Source: Pseudomonas sp. Irchel s3h17
GTDB taxonomy: Bacteria > Pseudomonadota > Gammaproteobacteria > Pseudomonadales > Pseudomonadaceae
Assembly: GCF_900187505.1 (NCBI RefSeq)
Contig: NZ_FYDL01000001.1
Span: 1-64,000, forward strand
DNA: 64,000 nt
Reading direction: 5' to 3'
Numbering within the stretch: the first letter of the stretch is position 1; each line of letters starts with the position of its first letter. Positions 54,113 through 62,457 of this stretch are shown here, one piece after another. The position numbers were made by a program, and so were the translations under genes. The notes under the pieces are model-generated. The model saw only the letters and a program-made list of their open reading frames with translations, was not told where the DNA came from and did not search any database.

Positions 54113-54511
54113 ATGTCCAGATCTCACGAATTTTTAGCCCTTAGGCAGGCGGAAAATCGATTGGCTGAAGCCACCAGCGAGGTAGAGACAATCCGCACCT
54201 CCCGTGACTTTATTCTTGATGAGCAATTTTTCAAGGCCTTACACAGTTTGATGGATGCGTATGGTTTCAATGCTCCAGATGTTGCACGACTGCTGCTTGC
54301 CCGTGACCCTGATATCAACTCTCCAGAACACGATAATTCGACTATGTCTTATCTGGAGAATTTAAGCGAGTTAGTCATTCTGAACGAGGATGACCTCAGC
54401 GAACCCGAGCCGGCAGACATCTGTTATGAGGGGTACAGCCCGGAAGAGTTTCGAGCACGCATTCAAGCTTCAAAAACCAGCATCGACAAAACCAGCTCGC
54501 ACGAAGGATGA
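54113..54511 (+). CDS. MvaT-like oligomerisation protein without DNA-binding domain
   Basis: A 132-residue protein. Its N-terminal half (SHEFLALRQAENRLAEATSE, then EQFFKALHSLMDAYGFNAPD, VARLLL) follows the spacing of the MvaT/MvaU coiled-coil and dimer domain. The C-terminal half is acidic (NEDDLSEPEPADICYEGYSP) and lacks the GGNHKTLKEW DNA-binding motif. Such a form could poison or tune MvaT-type oligomers, as H-NST does for H-NS. Its stop overlaps the next start (ATGA). The relation to MvaT is my inference from pattern. Confidence 0.55.
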   Translation: MSRSHEFLALRQAENRLAEATSEVETIRTSRDFILDEQFFKALHSLMDAYGFNAPDVARLLLARDPDINSPEHDNSTMSYLENLSELVILNEDDLSEPEPADICYEGYSPEEFRARIQASKTSIDKTSSHEG

Positions 54512-54951
54512 AGTTAAGAGAGCTGGTGCGAGGTGGCGTTGTGAAGAAAATTGCCGAAGTTTTTCAAATCAACCGTCGTATTCAGTCCGAGTTTCAAACT
54601 GCTGCTGCCTTGTTACGCGATGCAGAAGTCATACGCGCGTTGCGCTTTCTGAACGACCTTGACGAGCTAGCCGAAAAATATCAATTTTCGCCTCGCGACA
54701 TCCTCATGTACCTCGCGCCTCGAAAGGAATACTCCCAGCTCGCCCATGCTGACCAAGGCGTGATACAAAAATTGGCGGCAACAGCTGGTGCTACGAAATC
54801 TTCACGCCGCCCACGGGAATATCCTGTCAAACGCTACAAAAATCCTAATACCGGCGATGTGATAGAGACCCGCGGCGGAAACCACACTGTGCTCAAAAAG
54901 TGGAAGTCCACCTACGGCGGCGCCGTGGTTGAAGGATGGCGACTCGACTGA
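54508..54951 (+). CDS. MvaT-like H-NS family protein
   Basis: A 147-residue protein. The N-terminal half is a divergent coiled coil (EFQTAAALLRDAEVIRALRF, LNDLDELAEKYQFSPRDI). The C-terminal part is the MvaT-type DNA-binding domain: VKRYKNPNTGDVIETRGGNH, LKKWKSTYGGAVVEGW. It differs clearly from the MvaU-like protein at 19611. Translation is coupled to the preceding gene by a 4-bp overlap. It probably silences AT-rich genes of the island. Confidence 0.88.
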   Translation: MKLRELVRGGVVKKIAEVFQINRRIQSEFQTAAALLRDAEVIRALRFLNDLDELAEKYQFSPRDILMYLAPRKEYSQLAHADQGVIQKLAATAGATKSSRRPREYPVKRYKNPNTGDVIETRGGNHTVLKKWKSTYGGAVVEGWRLD

Positions 54952-55047
54952 GAAAGTTGCTGCCAGTCGACACTCCACAGGCGAAGATGGGGAAGGGTGC
55001 TGATCCTGTTCTTAGGATATTTCCCATTGTTCCCACGACGGTAAGCG

Positions 55048-56157
55048 TCAAGCGAAGCGAGTCGAGCGGCGCACCATACTGAATGAGATTTTCCGAAAAC
55101 AATCTGCCGACGCAGCGATACCGGGATCGTCGTCAGCAAGCGCTGCATCAGCAATGAGCTCGCGCATTCTCTTCAAATTGGTTGTCATGGAGTTGGAATT
55201 ATAGCCGTCAACATTACTAAGCTGAGGGAACAGTGGCAGATTCGGCAATGCGCGGATCAGATTCACTTGTCGTGACTGCAGGTATCTTTCAATCAGCGGA
55301 CTCATAGGTGCGGGTAAGCGTAACCAGTTGTCCGACACGCCGCTGGATGACGCTGAAAGGCTCCAGCCTCCATCAGGCTCGCGCTTTAAGCGGTCGAGTG
55401 TGAATTGCGCGCTTGGGGTACCAACTATTTGCTTTGCGGTCAGGTTGGTATAGCGCGCAAACCCAACGTACATCATCATCTGTAAGGCTTGGCGACGGTG
55501 GACGCGTGATGTCAGAGCATCCGTCAAAAGCCAGTCGAGCTGCCTTTCAGTGAGCACGTCCGAGCTCTTACTCCAGTTAAGGTGCCTGGAGGCGCTAGAA
55601 AATCCTTCGACAGGATTGGCGCGCGAGCTACCTGTGGACAATTGGTAGAAGTCAAAGAAATGCCTAACATGAAGAACCAAACCCGCAAAGACGCTGCGGG
55701 TGACGGGGTTCAGTGATCCATTTCCGCCGGTAGTCCGTCGGAATAGCCGCCAATCTGGATTGATCGCCCAGTCTTTGAATGGTGCGGAGTAGTCCTCCAA
55801 ATATCGATTGCGAACGGACACCCCCGTGCATCCTATAGGAGGATCGCAGTAGAAACTCAGGAAGCCATCTACCTGTTGTTCGTCCCAGTCCAATAGAGGC
55901 ACCCGGGTATGAAAGCTCCAAAGCAGCATACGTTCCAGGCACCTGGCCAATTCGTTGTACCTGAAGCCAGTGGGGTTCGTAATCGCGCTGCACTTGAGGA
56001 ACTCCATGCAGTACCAAGTACCAGTGAAAGGCTGAGCATCGGGCCAAACCTTTTCCAGACGATCGCAGACGGCGATGGACTCGGGAACGTTGGTTCCGCG
56101 CTCAGGGCGCCATTGGCTGTATGCAGGAAAGATCGGAAAGAAGATGAATGGACGCAT
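55048..56157 (-). CDS. Tyrosine recombinase-like protein, C-terminus altered
   Basis: About 369 residues. The N-terminal core-binding domain is recognisable (LARCLERMLLWSFHTRVPLL, DEQQVDGFLSFYCDPPIGCT, WAINPDWRLF). Then comes the start of the catalytic domain (LTERQLDWLLTDALTSRVHR, ALQMMMYVGFARYTNLTAKQ). The expected H-x-x-R region and the Tyr are not found; the frame ends in unrelated residues (CFRKISFSMVRRSTRFA). The enzyme is probably inactive. The ATG at 56157 has AGAGG upstream. Confidence 0.6.
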   Translation of the reverse strand: MRPFIFFPIFPAYSQWRPERGTNVPESIAVCDRLEKVWPDAQPFTGTWYCMEFLKCSAITNPTGFRYNELARCLERMLLWSFHTRVPLLDWDEQQVDGFLSFYCDPPIGCTGVSVRNRYLEDYSAPFKDWAINPDWRLFRRTTGGNGSLNPVTRSVFAGLVLHVRHFFDFYQLSTGSSRANPVEGFSSASRHLNWSKSSDVLTERQLDWLLTDALTSRVHRRQALQMMMYVGFARYTNLTAKQIVGTPSAQFTLDRLKREPDGGWSLSASSSGVSDNWLRLPAPMSPLIERYLQSRQVNLIRALPNLPLFPQLSNVDGYNSNSMTTNLKRMRELIADAALADDDPGIAASADCFRKISFSMVRRSTRFA

Positions 56158-57582
56158 CGCCGCAGCCTCTAGAGAAGTATTATCAAGAGGTGCGATGCAT
56201 CTGGGTGATTTAGGTTTAGCCTCGGTCTGAGGTTGAGTCAAATATCACCGGGCTTTGCAGCGCTCTAGTCGGTGATTGGTAAATTGGCTCCTGAGGATTT
56301 GGTTTCAGAAGCGGTGCTAAGCCGATAAGTGCGAACGGGTTCGGTGATGGCTGACAACGATGTCGGTGATTGTTGAAAAGGTCTAAATGAACATTTCTAA
56401 CATAGCACATGATTTAACATAATATACATTATGCGAATCTTCGTATTGGAGTGTCAGGGTCAGTTGAGGTCAGATTGAGCGCAGCGTTTCTGTCGAGATT
56501 ACTTAAAAGTGGAAAAGGCATTTAAATTTGAAAAATTCTTAAAAATCATTGTGTTACCGATCGCTGTGCGCTAGATGCTCAGAGCATTTTGGAAATTTAA
56601 CGTGAAAAGTTACTTAAATGCAAAACGACAAAGTCGTGCTGAGTTCCTAACAATCAGCCCTGAGCCGACACTTCTAAGCTTAGCTTCTCTGCTAGGTGTT
56701 TCCATCTCGGCAGTTCTCAGAAGTCATCATGGGAAAAATGTGAAGTGACCGTGTAAATCAAGCATGGCATTTCTTACGTCACAGACCCGTCTGCAAGCAC
56801 GTCGCTCTGTGAAATCTACAGCGTTCAGCATGGAGCTGGTGCGTAGATTTCAGTCGGTGCCAATCGCTGGCTGATTTACATGCAGGTGCGCAAGGTTTGC
56901 CAGGACACACCTTGCGCTTGAGCCGCTGATAATGCTGCTCCGATTCCTCGAGTTTCAGGCATGAGGAGTCGAGCCTCGAGCCGATCCTATGCAAGCAGGA
57001 AAGCCTGGTGAATGGCATTGTTCACCATGACGAACCCAAAACTTAACGTAATTCTCATGCAGAACTGCGGCTGTTCGAGAGGAACGCTTGTTGTGCGCAT
57101 CCTCTGCTACAGATTTGTACTTCAAATTCGGCGCAAGCAGGCGAAACGATCATCGATTCCCTTTTTTGTACCGCTACCTCGCGAAAGCAGCGGCCACACT
57201 AACGCATGCCGCTAACTCATTGATAACTCAACTAAATAGTCCTTTAGTTGAGTTATTAGTTACTCCACCACCACGTCAAGAAGGATTGGGTATCGCCGAG
57301 CGCCATCCACTATCGCAACATGCGAGCTTCTCCTTCTTGCCGTGGATGCTCCACCCGATTTCGAACACGTGTAACGCCTGCGTGATCTGGTTCAGCCCAG
57401 GCTGGTTTATGAACATCCGGCATGGTCCACCTGGCGCGGCGATTATTACCCCCGACTTGTTGCCCTTCCCTTGCAGTTCGGAGTCGCCGTAGGCGTGCTG
57501 GTTAAAAAACGTGGATGGCGAGCGAGCCGGAACGTTTTCCTGCTCGATGCTTAGCAGTGCCCCACTCGCCTCCTCACCCGTC
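56158..57582. other. Long region without supportable genes
   Basis: About 1.4 kb. The part from 56390 to 56660 is AT-rich with an imperfect palindrome (ATAATATACATTAT near 56418). Short open frames exist on both strands but lack start signals and domains. One on the minus strand (57276-57620) overlaps the end of the RES gene. This may be scrambled remnant DNA. Confidence 0.5.
57223..57256. terminator. Perfect 14-bp hairpin
   Basis: Arms ATAACTCAACTAAA and TTTAGTTGAGTTAT enclose a 6-nt loop. The AT-rich stem ends in TTAGTTA, so it could end transcription in either direction. It lies about 330 bp beyond the RES-Xre operon. Confidence 0.5.
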
Positions 57583-58056
57583 TCACTCTGCAGTGGCCTT
57601 GCGGAACATGCGAGGGTCATAAATGAAGTCGTAAACCTCGACCACTTTTATCTGGCTCACCGCCGGGTGATTGGGATTTATCACAACGTTGCGTTCCAGA
57701 GCCAGCACGGCGGAAGGAACGATCAACCCAAGGTGGGTGTTCGCCTTCAACCAGACGGTACCGAAGTCCATGCCTGGACGGTCTGCAGGGAGGCTGGCCC
57801 AGCCCTCCGGTAACATCACCGGATCAACCTCCAGATACAGGGATTTTTCGGCGGGTAGCTCAAAGCAGGTGATTTTCATGGGGAAAGTCGGCTCGCCATC
57901 CGCATGCACGAACGTTTCCAAGCAGCAGATCGCCGGACTCAGCCCCATGTAAAGAGCTGGAACATCCTGGTCGTTCCATCGCCCCCCCTCAATGGCTGCT
58001 CCCATTCCCGAAAGGTCGGTAGCTCGTTTGGCCTTTGCAATTCGCCAGGCCATCAT
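57583..58056 (-). CDS. RES-domain toxin (NAD+ phosphorylase/hydrolase type)
   Basis: A 157-residue toxin. RES family marks: WRIAKAKRATDLSGMGAAIE, GRWNDQDVPALYMGLSPAIC (Arg and Tyr of the active site), CCLETFVHA (Glu). Family members cleave NAD+ and stop growth until the antitoxin binds. Its ATG overlaps the stop of the antitoxin gene by one base (TGATG), the usual coupling that makes antitoxin first. The length matches known RES toxins. Confidence 0.9.
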   Translation of the reverse strand: MMAWRIAKAKRATDLSGMGAAIEGGRWNDQDVPALYMGLSPAICCLETFVHADGEPTFPMKITCFELPAEKSLYLEVDPVMLPEGWASLPADRPGMDFGTVWLKANTHLGLIVPSAVLALERNVVINPNHPAVSQIKVVEVYDFIYDPRMFRKATAE

Positions 58057-58532
58057 CAGGCAACACCACCCCATTCCAGTGCTTGAAGCACACGCCGAAC
58101 CTGCCTGGCCCCTATCTCTGTTTCGCAGAGCATAATTGGCGTGCTTGCGCCGAGGGCTTTGTTCGGCCTCGACATCCAGCTTGCAGCAGACTCTCTGCTT
58201 TCGAAAACTTCCTCGGCCAAGTGACAGACAGCAGCTATCCGATCTAGACGTTCGGATGCGACAGGATCAAGGTTCTTATTCTCACGCTTACGGCGTTCAA
58301 GCGTGGAGATCGATGCGTTGAGCAGCGTCTCCAAACTGCGCTCTTGCAGATCAAAGGTCACGCGGACAGCTTGGAATAGACTCGCGGAAAACCCCTCCTT
58401 GATCTGGTGCAGCCGTTCCGAGTCCTTGAGCGAATTCCGATTGGAGCTGAAATCCCAAAATGCCGCGATCACTGCGTGACGCGTTTGGTCTTGTTTTCTT
58501 GTTTGACGCTGAGCAGTCGTAGCGGTGCTCAT
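58056..58532 (-). CDS. Xre/MbcA/ParS-family antitoxin
   Basis: A 158-residue antitoxin. Residues 40-100 form the Xre-like DNA-binding region (LFQAVRVTFDLQERSLETLL, ISTLERRKREN). Residues 105-155 form the toxin-binding domain (AEEVFESRESAASWMSRPNK, LGASTPIMLCETEIGARQV). It is the first gene of the res-xre operon and likely represses its own promoter upstream of 58532. It is the only complete copy of this family in the window. Confidence 0.9.
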   Translation of the reverse strand: MSTATTAQRQTRKQDQTRHAVIAAFWDFSSNRNSLKDSERLHQIKEGFSASLFQAVRVTFDLQERSLETLLNASISTLERRKRENKNLDPVASERLDRIAAVCHLAEEVFESRESAASWMSRPNKALGASTPIMLCETEIGARQVRRVLQALEWGGVA

Positions 58533-58728
58533 AACTACTCCTTCAAATGAGTTTATTTTACCGTCAAATGAAGTATACGCCGGTTATCGAGTAGTGCTAC
58601 TACCCTTCAGAAACTCTTGCTTACCTGTCCTGAGCAGCCCACCAAGGGGGGCACTGGAGAGTCCCGCGAGAGCCTACGGATGACCCTCTCCCACTTTCTT
58701 CCTGTTCGGGAAGTGAACTGGACAAAGG

Positions 58729-59664
58729 TTAATGCTTGCACATCAGGCCATGCAGAACGCCAAGTCGCAGCCCCGGCTCAGAGGGCTCCATCTGTGAAAT
58801 GCCAAACACTTTGAACGCCGCGAGCATGGCGACAAGACCGCCAGGCAGGATGCTATGGCGATGGGGTTGCAGCCCCGCCAGTTTCAACTGCTGCACACTC
58901 TTCACTTCCAGCAGGCGCAACGACAGTCGCAGCAGTCCGCCGTAGGTGATTCCACTTTGCCCAACGTCGTTCAACCGGTTGGCCTTGAGGACTTTGGCCA
59001 GCATTCTGGCGGTGCCTGACGAGCCAATCGTCTGCTGCCAACCCTGGGAGCGATAACGCCGGGCAACTTTTTCAAACTGGAGAATGGCCACACGCTCGGC
59101 CTCTTGCAGGGCGGCAGGAGAAATAGTGCCTCCGGGGAAGTAACGCGCGCCCAGCGTACCACTGCCAACGGCGATGCTTTCAGTCAACAAAGGCTGAGCG
59201 CCCTGGCCGAGAATCAGTTCGGTGGAACCGCCACCGATGTCCACGACCAATCGCATGCTCTCAGGTCCCTGTATCGTGTGGGCAACACCGGCGTAAACCA
59301 GTCGGGCTTCTTCATGCCCGGAGATGACATCGATACGAAAGCCCAGGTGCCGCTCGGCGCTGGCCAGAAACAACTGCGCGTTGTCCGCATCCCTGACAGC
59401 ACTTGTCGCTACCGCCCGCACGCGGCCCGCTTCGAAACCACGCAGCTTTTTCCCGAATCGCGCCAACGCCTGCCATCCGCGATCCAGCGCCAACTCATCC
59501 AATACGCCGCCGTCAAAGCCCTCGGCCAGTCGGACGGGCTCACGCAGGGTCTTCACTTCCTGGATCAGGAATCCCTTATTTCGCCGCACTGACTGGCCGA
59601 TCATCATGCGAAACGCGTTAGAGCCCAAATCCACAGCCGCAAACAGGGAGACGTCTTCTTTCAT
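58729..59664 (-). CDS. ppx: Ppx/GppA-type exopolyphosphatase
   Basis: A 311-residue cytoplasmic phosphatase of the ASKHA fold. Motifs: FAAVDLGSNAFRMMIGQ (phosphate 1), RAVATSAVRDADN, ISGHEEARLVYAGVAHT (catalytic Glu), LVVDIGGGSTELILG (phosphate 2). Its length is that of the short form with domains I and II only. It breaks down polyphosphate and may act on (p)ppGpp. It marks the return to core-like sequence. Confidence 0.93.
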   Translation of the reverse strand: MKEDVSLFAAVDLGSNAFRMMIGQSVRRNKGFLIQEVKTLREPVRLAEGFDGGVLDELALDRGWQALARFGKKLRGFEAGRVRAVATSAVRDADNAQLFLASAERHLGFRIDVISGHEEARLVYAGVAHTIQGPESMRLVVDIGGGSTELILGQGAQPLLTESIAVGSGTLGARYFPGGTISPAALQEAERVAILQFEKVARRYRSQGWQQTIGSSGTARMLAKVLKANRLNDVGQSGITYGGLLRLSLRLLEVKSVQQLKLAGLQPHRHSILPGGLVAMLAAFKVFGISQMEPSEPGLRLGVLHGLMCKH

Positions 59665-59900
59665 GGCAGGAATCCTTGCAAATCATCAGCCGGCCGCATC
59701 GCACTTGGTTTAATGCTCAAGACGGTTTGCGAGGATTCTGCAATAGCTTCGATGACACCTTGATGACGTATCTACCCTTAACGAATGGAACTCGACCGCT
59801 ACAGCCGATCGGCTGATCGCGCGGGGTTCCGCCCCCTGCCCGCCCCTCAGGCCTTCCACAATGCTGGCCAGTCAAGAAACGTCTTGAAGTAATGAGGCCC

Positions 59901-60029
59901 GTGGCGAGGGAGCTTGCTCCCGCTGGTGCGCGAAGCGCGCCCAACAATGCCACTGCGGTCTTTCAGAATGAACTCGGCGATCGTTTTGGGGCTGCTGCGC
60001 AACCCAGCGGGAGCAAGCTCCCTCGCCAC
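59901..60029. repeat. REPIN (inverted pair of REP sequences)
   Basis: The 26-bp arm that starts GTGGCGAGGGAGCTTGCTCC (59901-59926) recurs as its exact reverse complement at 60004-60029. Each arm has an inner palindrome GGGAGCTTGCTCCC. This is the well-known REP doublet of fluorescent pseudomonads. Confidence 0.95.
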
Positions 60030-60035
60030 CGGGGG

Positions 60036-60135
60036 GCATGACGAGGACTATTACGCCTCGGCGCACGGCTCGGTGGACCTGATCACGCCCGGCGCGCCAC
60101 GCCCGCTGGAACTGAGCACCAACTACCGCTTCTGA
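60036..60135 (+). pseudogene. TonB-dependent receptor C-terminal remnant
   Basis: The last 30 or so codons of an outer-membrane receptor are left (DEDYYASAHGSVDLITPGAP, LELSTNYRF and stop), with the terminal Phe typical of outer-membrane barrels. The upstream part is missing and the REPIN abuts it. A strong terminator follows. Confidence 0.65.
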
Positions 60136-60155
60136 GTGGCAACCTCAAGCACCCG

Positions 60156-60187
60156 TGCCCGGCACTGCAACACTGCCGGGCATTTTT
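60156..60187 (+). terminator. Rho-independent terminator behind the receptor remnant
   Basis: The stem TGCCCGGCA / TGCCGGGCA is followed by TTTTT. It lies 20 bp after the remnant's stop codon. Confidence 0.85.
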
Positions 60188-60313
60188 ATGCGCTGTACTG
60201 ACAATGCAGCCCAGTTCGATCCCCGGCACCCGCCGTTCACGCGACGGTCCAAACAGAACCACCAACCCGCTGGCAACCTGCGTCGCGGGTGGATGACTGT
60301 GCCGAGGGCCGCT

Positions 60314-60556
60314 ATGGACATTGTCGAACTCAAGCGCTTTCTGCTGTATAGCCTCGCCATCAACTACTCCATCCTTCTGCTGTGGTTTCTGGTCTTCAGT
60401 TGTGCCCATGACCGGCTACTGCGCCTGCACAATCGCTGGTTCCAACTGTCCCGGGAGCGTTTCGACGCCCTGCACTACGCGGCCATGGCGCTTTACAAGA
60501 CCGGCGTGCTGCTGTTGAACCTGACGCCCTGGCTGGCATTGCAACTGATCGACTGA
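60314..60556 (+). CDS. Small inner-membrane protein (DUF6868-like)
   Basis: An 80-residue protein with two membrane helices (FLLYSLAINYSILLLWFLVF, TGVLLLNLTPWLALQLI) and a charged loop between them (HDRLLRLHNRWFQLSRERF). Similar small proteins are common in Pseudomonas and of unknown function. The ATG at 60314 is chosen; longer frames extend into the terminator. Confidence 0.75.
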   Translation: MDIVELKRFLLYSLAINYSILLLWFLVFSCAHDRLLRLHNRWFQLSRERFDALHYAAMALYKTGVLLLNLTPWLALQLID

Positions 60557-60597
60557 ACCACGGGAGCCGAGTCGAGCTTGCAACCGTGCGCCGTCAA

Positions 60598-61063
60598 CGG
60601 GACCCTGGCTCAAGCACGGTCACCGTGGCGGTGGTACCGGCACGCAGGCGCCCCTTGCCGGCGGACTGTGGATCTATCGCGATCCGCACCGGCACCCGTT
60701 GGGCCAGCTTGACCCAGGTGTAGCTGGGTTGATGTTGGCCAGTAAACGACTGCCCGGCAGGTTCTATCGATCGCTGATCGCAAAGGCGATGCTCTGCACC
60801 ACGCCACCGAAGGTCTCGCCACTCATCAACTGAATCCGCACCCGACTGCCCTCCTCGATCCTCGGCAGCTTGGTTTCCTCGAAGTAACCACTGACATAAA
60901 ACGAGTCACTGTCGACCAGCGCCAACAGCGCGCTGCCTGCGGTGTCGAAGATGAACGCCAGGTACAAGGTCAGCAGGCCGGCGGCGACGGTGCGCAAGGC
61001 GAACAGCAACACCCCGAGGCCGGGGTTGAACACGACCTTGAAGTAATGGATCAGTGGCTGCAT
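60598..61063 (-). pseudogene. Fused remnants of an aromatic-acid efflux locus (FUSC and HlyD)
   Basis: The frame starts as the N-terminus of an AaeB/FUSC exporter (PLIHYFKVVFNPGLGVLLFA). It switches near residue 41 to an AaeA/HlyD adaptor (LLALVDSDSFYVSGYFEETK, IQLMSGETFGGVVQSIAFAI). A stop follows SDR at 60764; beyond it the HlyD similarity continues in a shifted frame (YTWVKLAQRVPVRIAIDPQS). So an internal deletion fused two genes, and a stop and a frameshift inactivated the rest. Confidence 0.75.
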
Positions 61064-61085
61064 CGGGAAACGCCGAGGCTGCTCA

Positions 61086-62033
61086 TCACACGCGTTGCCA
61101 CGGCAGTGCAGGCGCGGTCAGACGTGCCCCGTCAAACCCTTCTACCTCGCCAAAGCGCGCCAGGTCCCGGCTGTTCCAGGCCTCGAGGGCCTTGGCGATG
61201 TCCTCCTTGCTGTGGCCAACGAAGTTCCACCACAGCTGTATGTCCTCGGCAAAGGGTTCGCCCCCCAACAGCAAGGCCCGCGAGCCCGTCGTACAGGACA
61301 ACTCGACCTCGTCGAGGCCGCGCCCCAGGTAGGCCAGTTCGTTACTGGCAAAGGTCTGCCCGTTGATCGTGAAAGCGCCTTCCAGCGGCAGGATGCCGTA
61401 CTCGAAGCGCGGTTCCACGGCCAATCGAATCGAGGCCGCGCCCTGGCTCGACAGGTCCAGTCCCACCAGTGGTGTATAGATGCGGCTCGGGGCGGTGCGG
61501 CCGGCGAAGGTGCCCGCCAGCAGGATGACCTGTACCCCGCCGTCGACCCAGCCCGGCAGGTCCGGATAGTGATCGAACGCGGGCGCGCACTCCTTGTCGG
61601 CCGCGGGCAAGGCAATCCATAACTGCGCGGCGTGCAAATGATGCTCATCGGGCAGGGATTCTTCGGTGTGGGTGATACCACGCCCAGCGGTCATCAGGTT
61701 CACCTGGCCGGGGCGAATGACCTGGACATTGCCCAGGCTGTCGCGGTGCAGGACCTCGCCCTCGATCATCCAGGTAAAGGTCTGCAGGCCAATGTGCGGA
61801 TGAGGACCGACGCGCAGGCCAGCCTTGCTTTCAAACACCGCGGGGCCGGCGTGATCGAGAAAACACCAGGCACCGATCATGCGTCGTTGGCGCGAGGGCA
61901 TCAGGCGGTTGACCGTGATCCCGCCCCCCACTTCAGCGCTCCGTGCGGTGATCCGCTGGATCGCACGACTGCCCTCCTGCACCGGGCAGTCCGAGGAGGT
62001 GTACAGCTGACAGGGGGATTCTTGGTTACTCAT
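61086..62033 (-). CDS. Pirin-family protein
   Basis: A 315-residue bicupin. The N-terminal cupin has the metal-site pattern GPHPHIGLQTFTWMIEGEVL with further His and Glu in LMTAGRGITHTEES. The C-terminal cupin contains FEYGILPLEGAFTINGQ. Some pirins oxidise quercetin, others act as redox sensors; sequence alone does not tell. GAGAG precedes the ATG, and a 51-codon frame ends 3 bp before it. Confidence 0.9.
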   Translation of the reverse strand: MSNQESPCQLYTSSDCPVQEGSRAIQRITARSAEVGGGITVNRLMPSRQRRMIGAWCFLDHAGPAVFESKAGLRVGPHPHIGLQTFTWMIEGEVLHRDSLGNVQVIRPGQVNLMTAGRGITHTEESLPDEHHLHAAQLWIALPAADKECAPAFDHYPDLPGWVDGGVQVILLAGTFAGRTAPSRIYTPLVGLDLSSQGAASIRLAVEPRFEYGILPLEGAFTINGQTFASNELAYLGRGLDEVELSCTTGSRALLLGGEPFAEDIQLWWNFVGHSKEDIAKALEAWNSRDLARFGEVEGFDGARLTAPALPWQRV

Positions 62034-62036
62034 CGT

Positions 62037-62192
62037 TTATCTCTCGGATAACCAGGACCAGGGTTTCGTGAGCCAGTCCTGAATGGCATTCAGCAGGGCG
62101 CGCAGCTGTTCGAGAAGGCGTCCGACGGACAGCCGGCCCCGGGCCTCGAAAAGCGTTGGAACCCCAGCGATCAGCAGCTCTGGCCGGTTCAT
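62037..62192 (-). CDS. Possible 51-residue upstream ORF of the pirin gene
   Basis: The frame encodes NRPELLIAGVPTLFEARGRL, then LLEQLRALLNAIQDWL and a Trp-rich end. Its TAA lies 3 bp before the pirin ATG, which hints at translational coupling or a leader peptide. No family was recognised. Confidence 0.35.
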   Translation of the reverse strand: MNRPELLIAGVPTLFEARGRLSVGRLLEQLRALLNAIQDWLTKPWSWLSER

Positions 62193-62457
62193 CGTGTGTG
62201 CCCTGCCCTTCGGTTCAAACGGCTACGCACCCTTCGACAGCGGATGAATCAGGCATGCGTTCGCCTTCTCCCCTAAGCGTAGCCGCTGGGTTGGGGGTGT
62301 TGCGCATCGTCGGGCAAGGTATATAGGCAATGACTGCCAGGGCTGATCGCCGACCGTCGACACAAACAGGCCCCTATCGCTCAGGGCCTGTTCGACAGCC
62401 TTACTTGCCGGCGGTGTCGATCAGGGTCTACGACTTCAGGCCGATACACCCGTGCAG

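Noticed and set aside
57276..57620. Minus-strand open frame of 114 codons behind the RES toxin
   Set aside because: It overlaps the end of the toxin gene in another frame and shows no domain or start signal.
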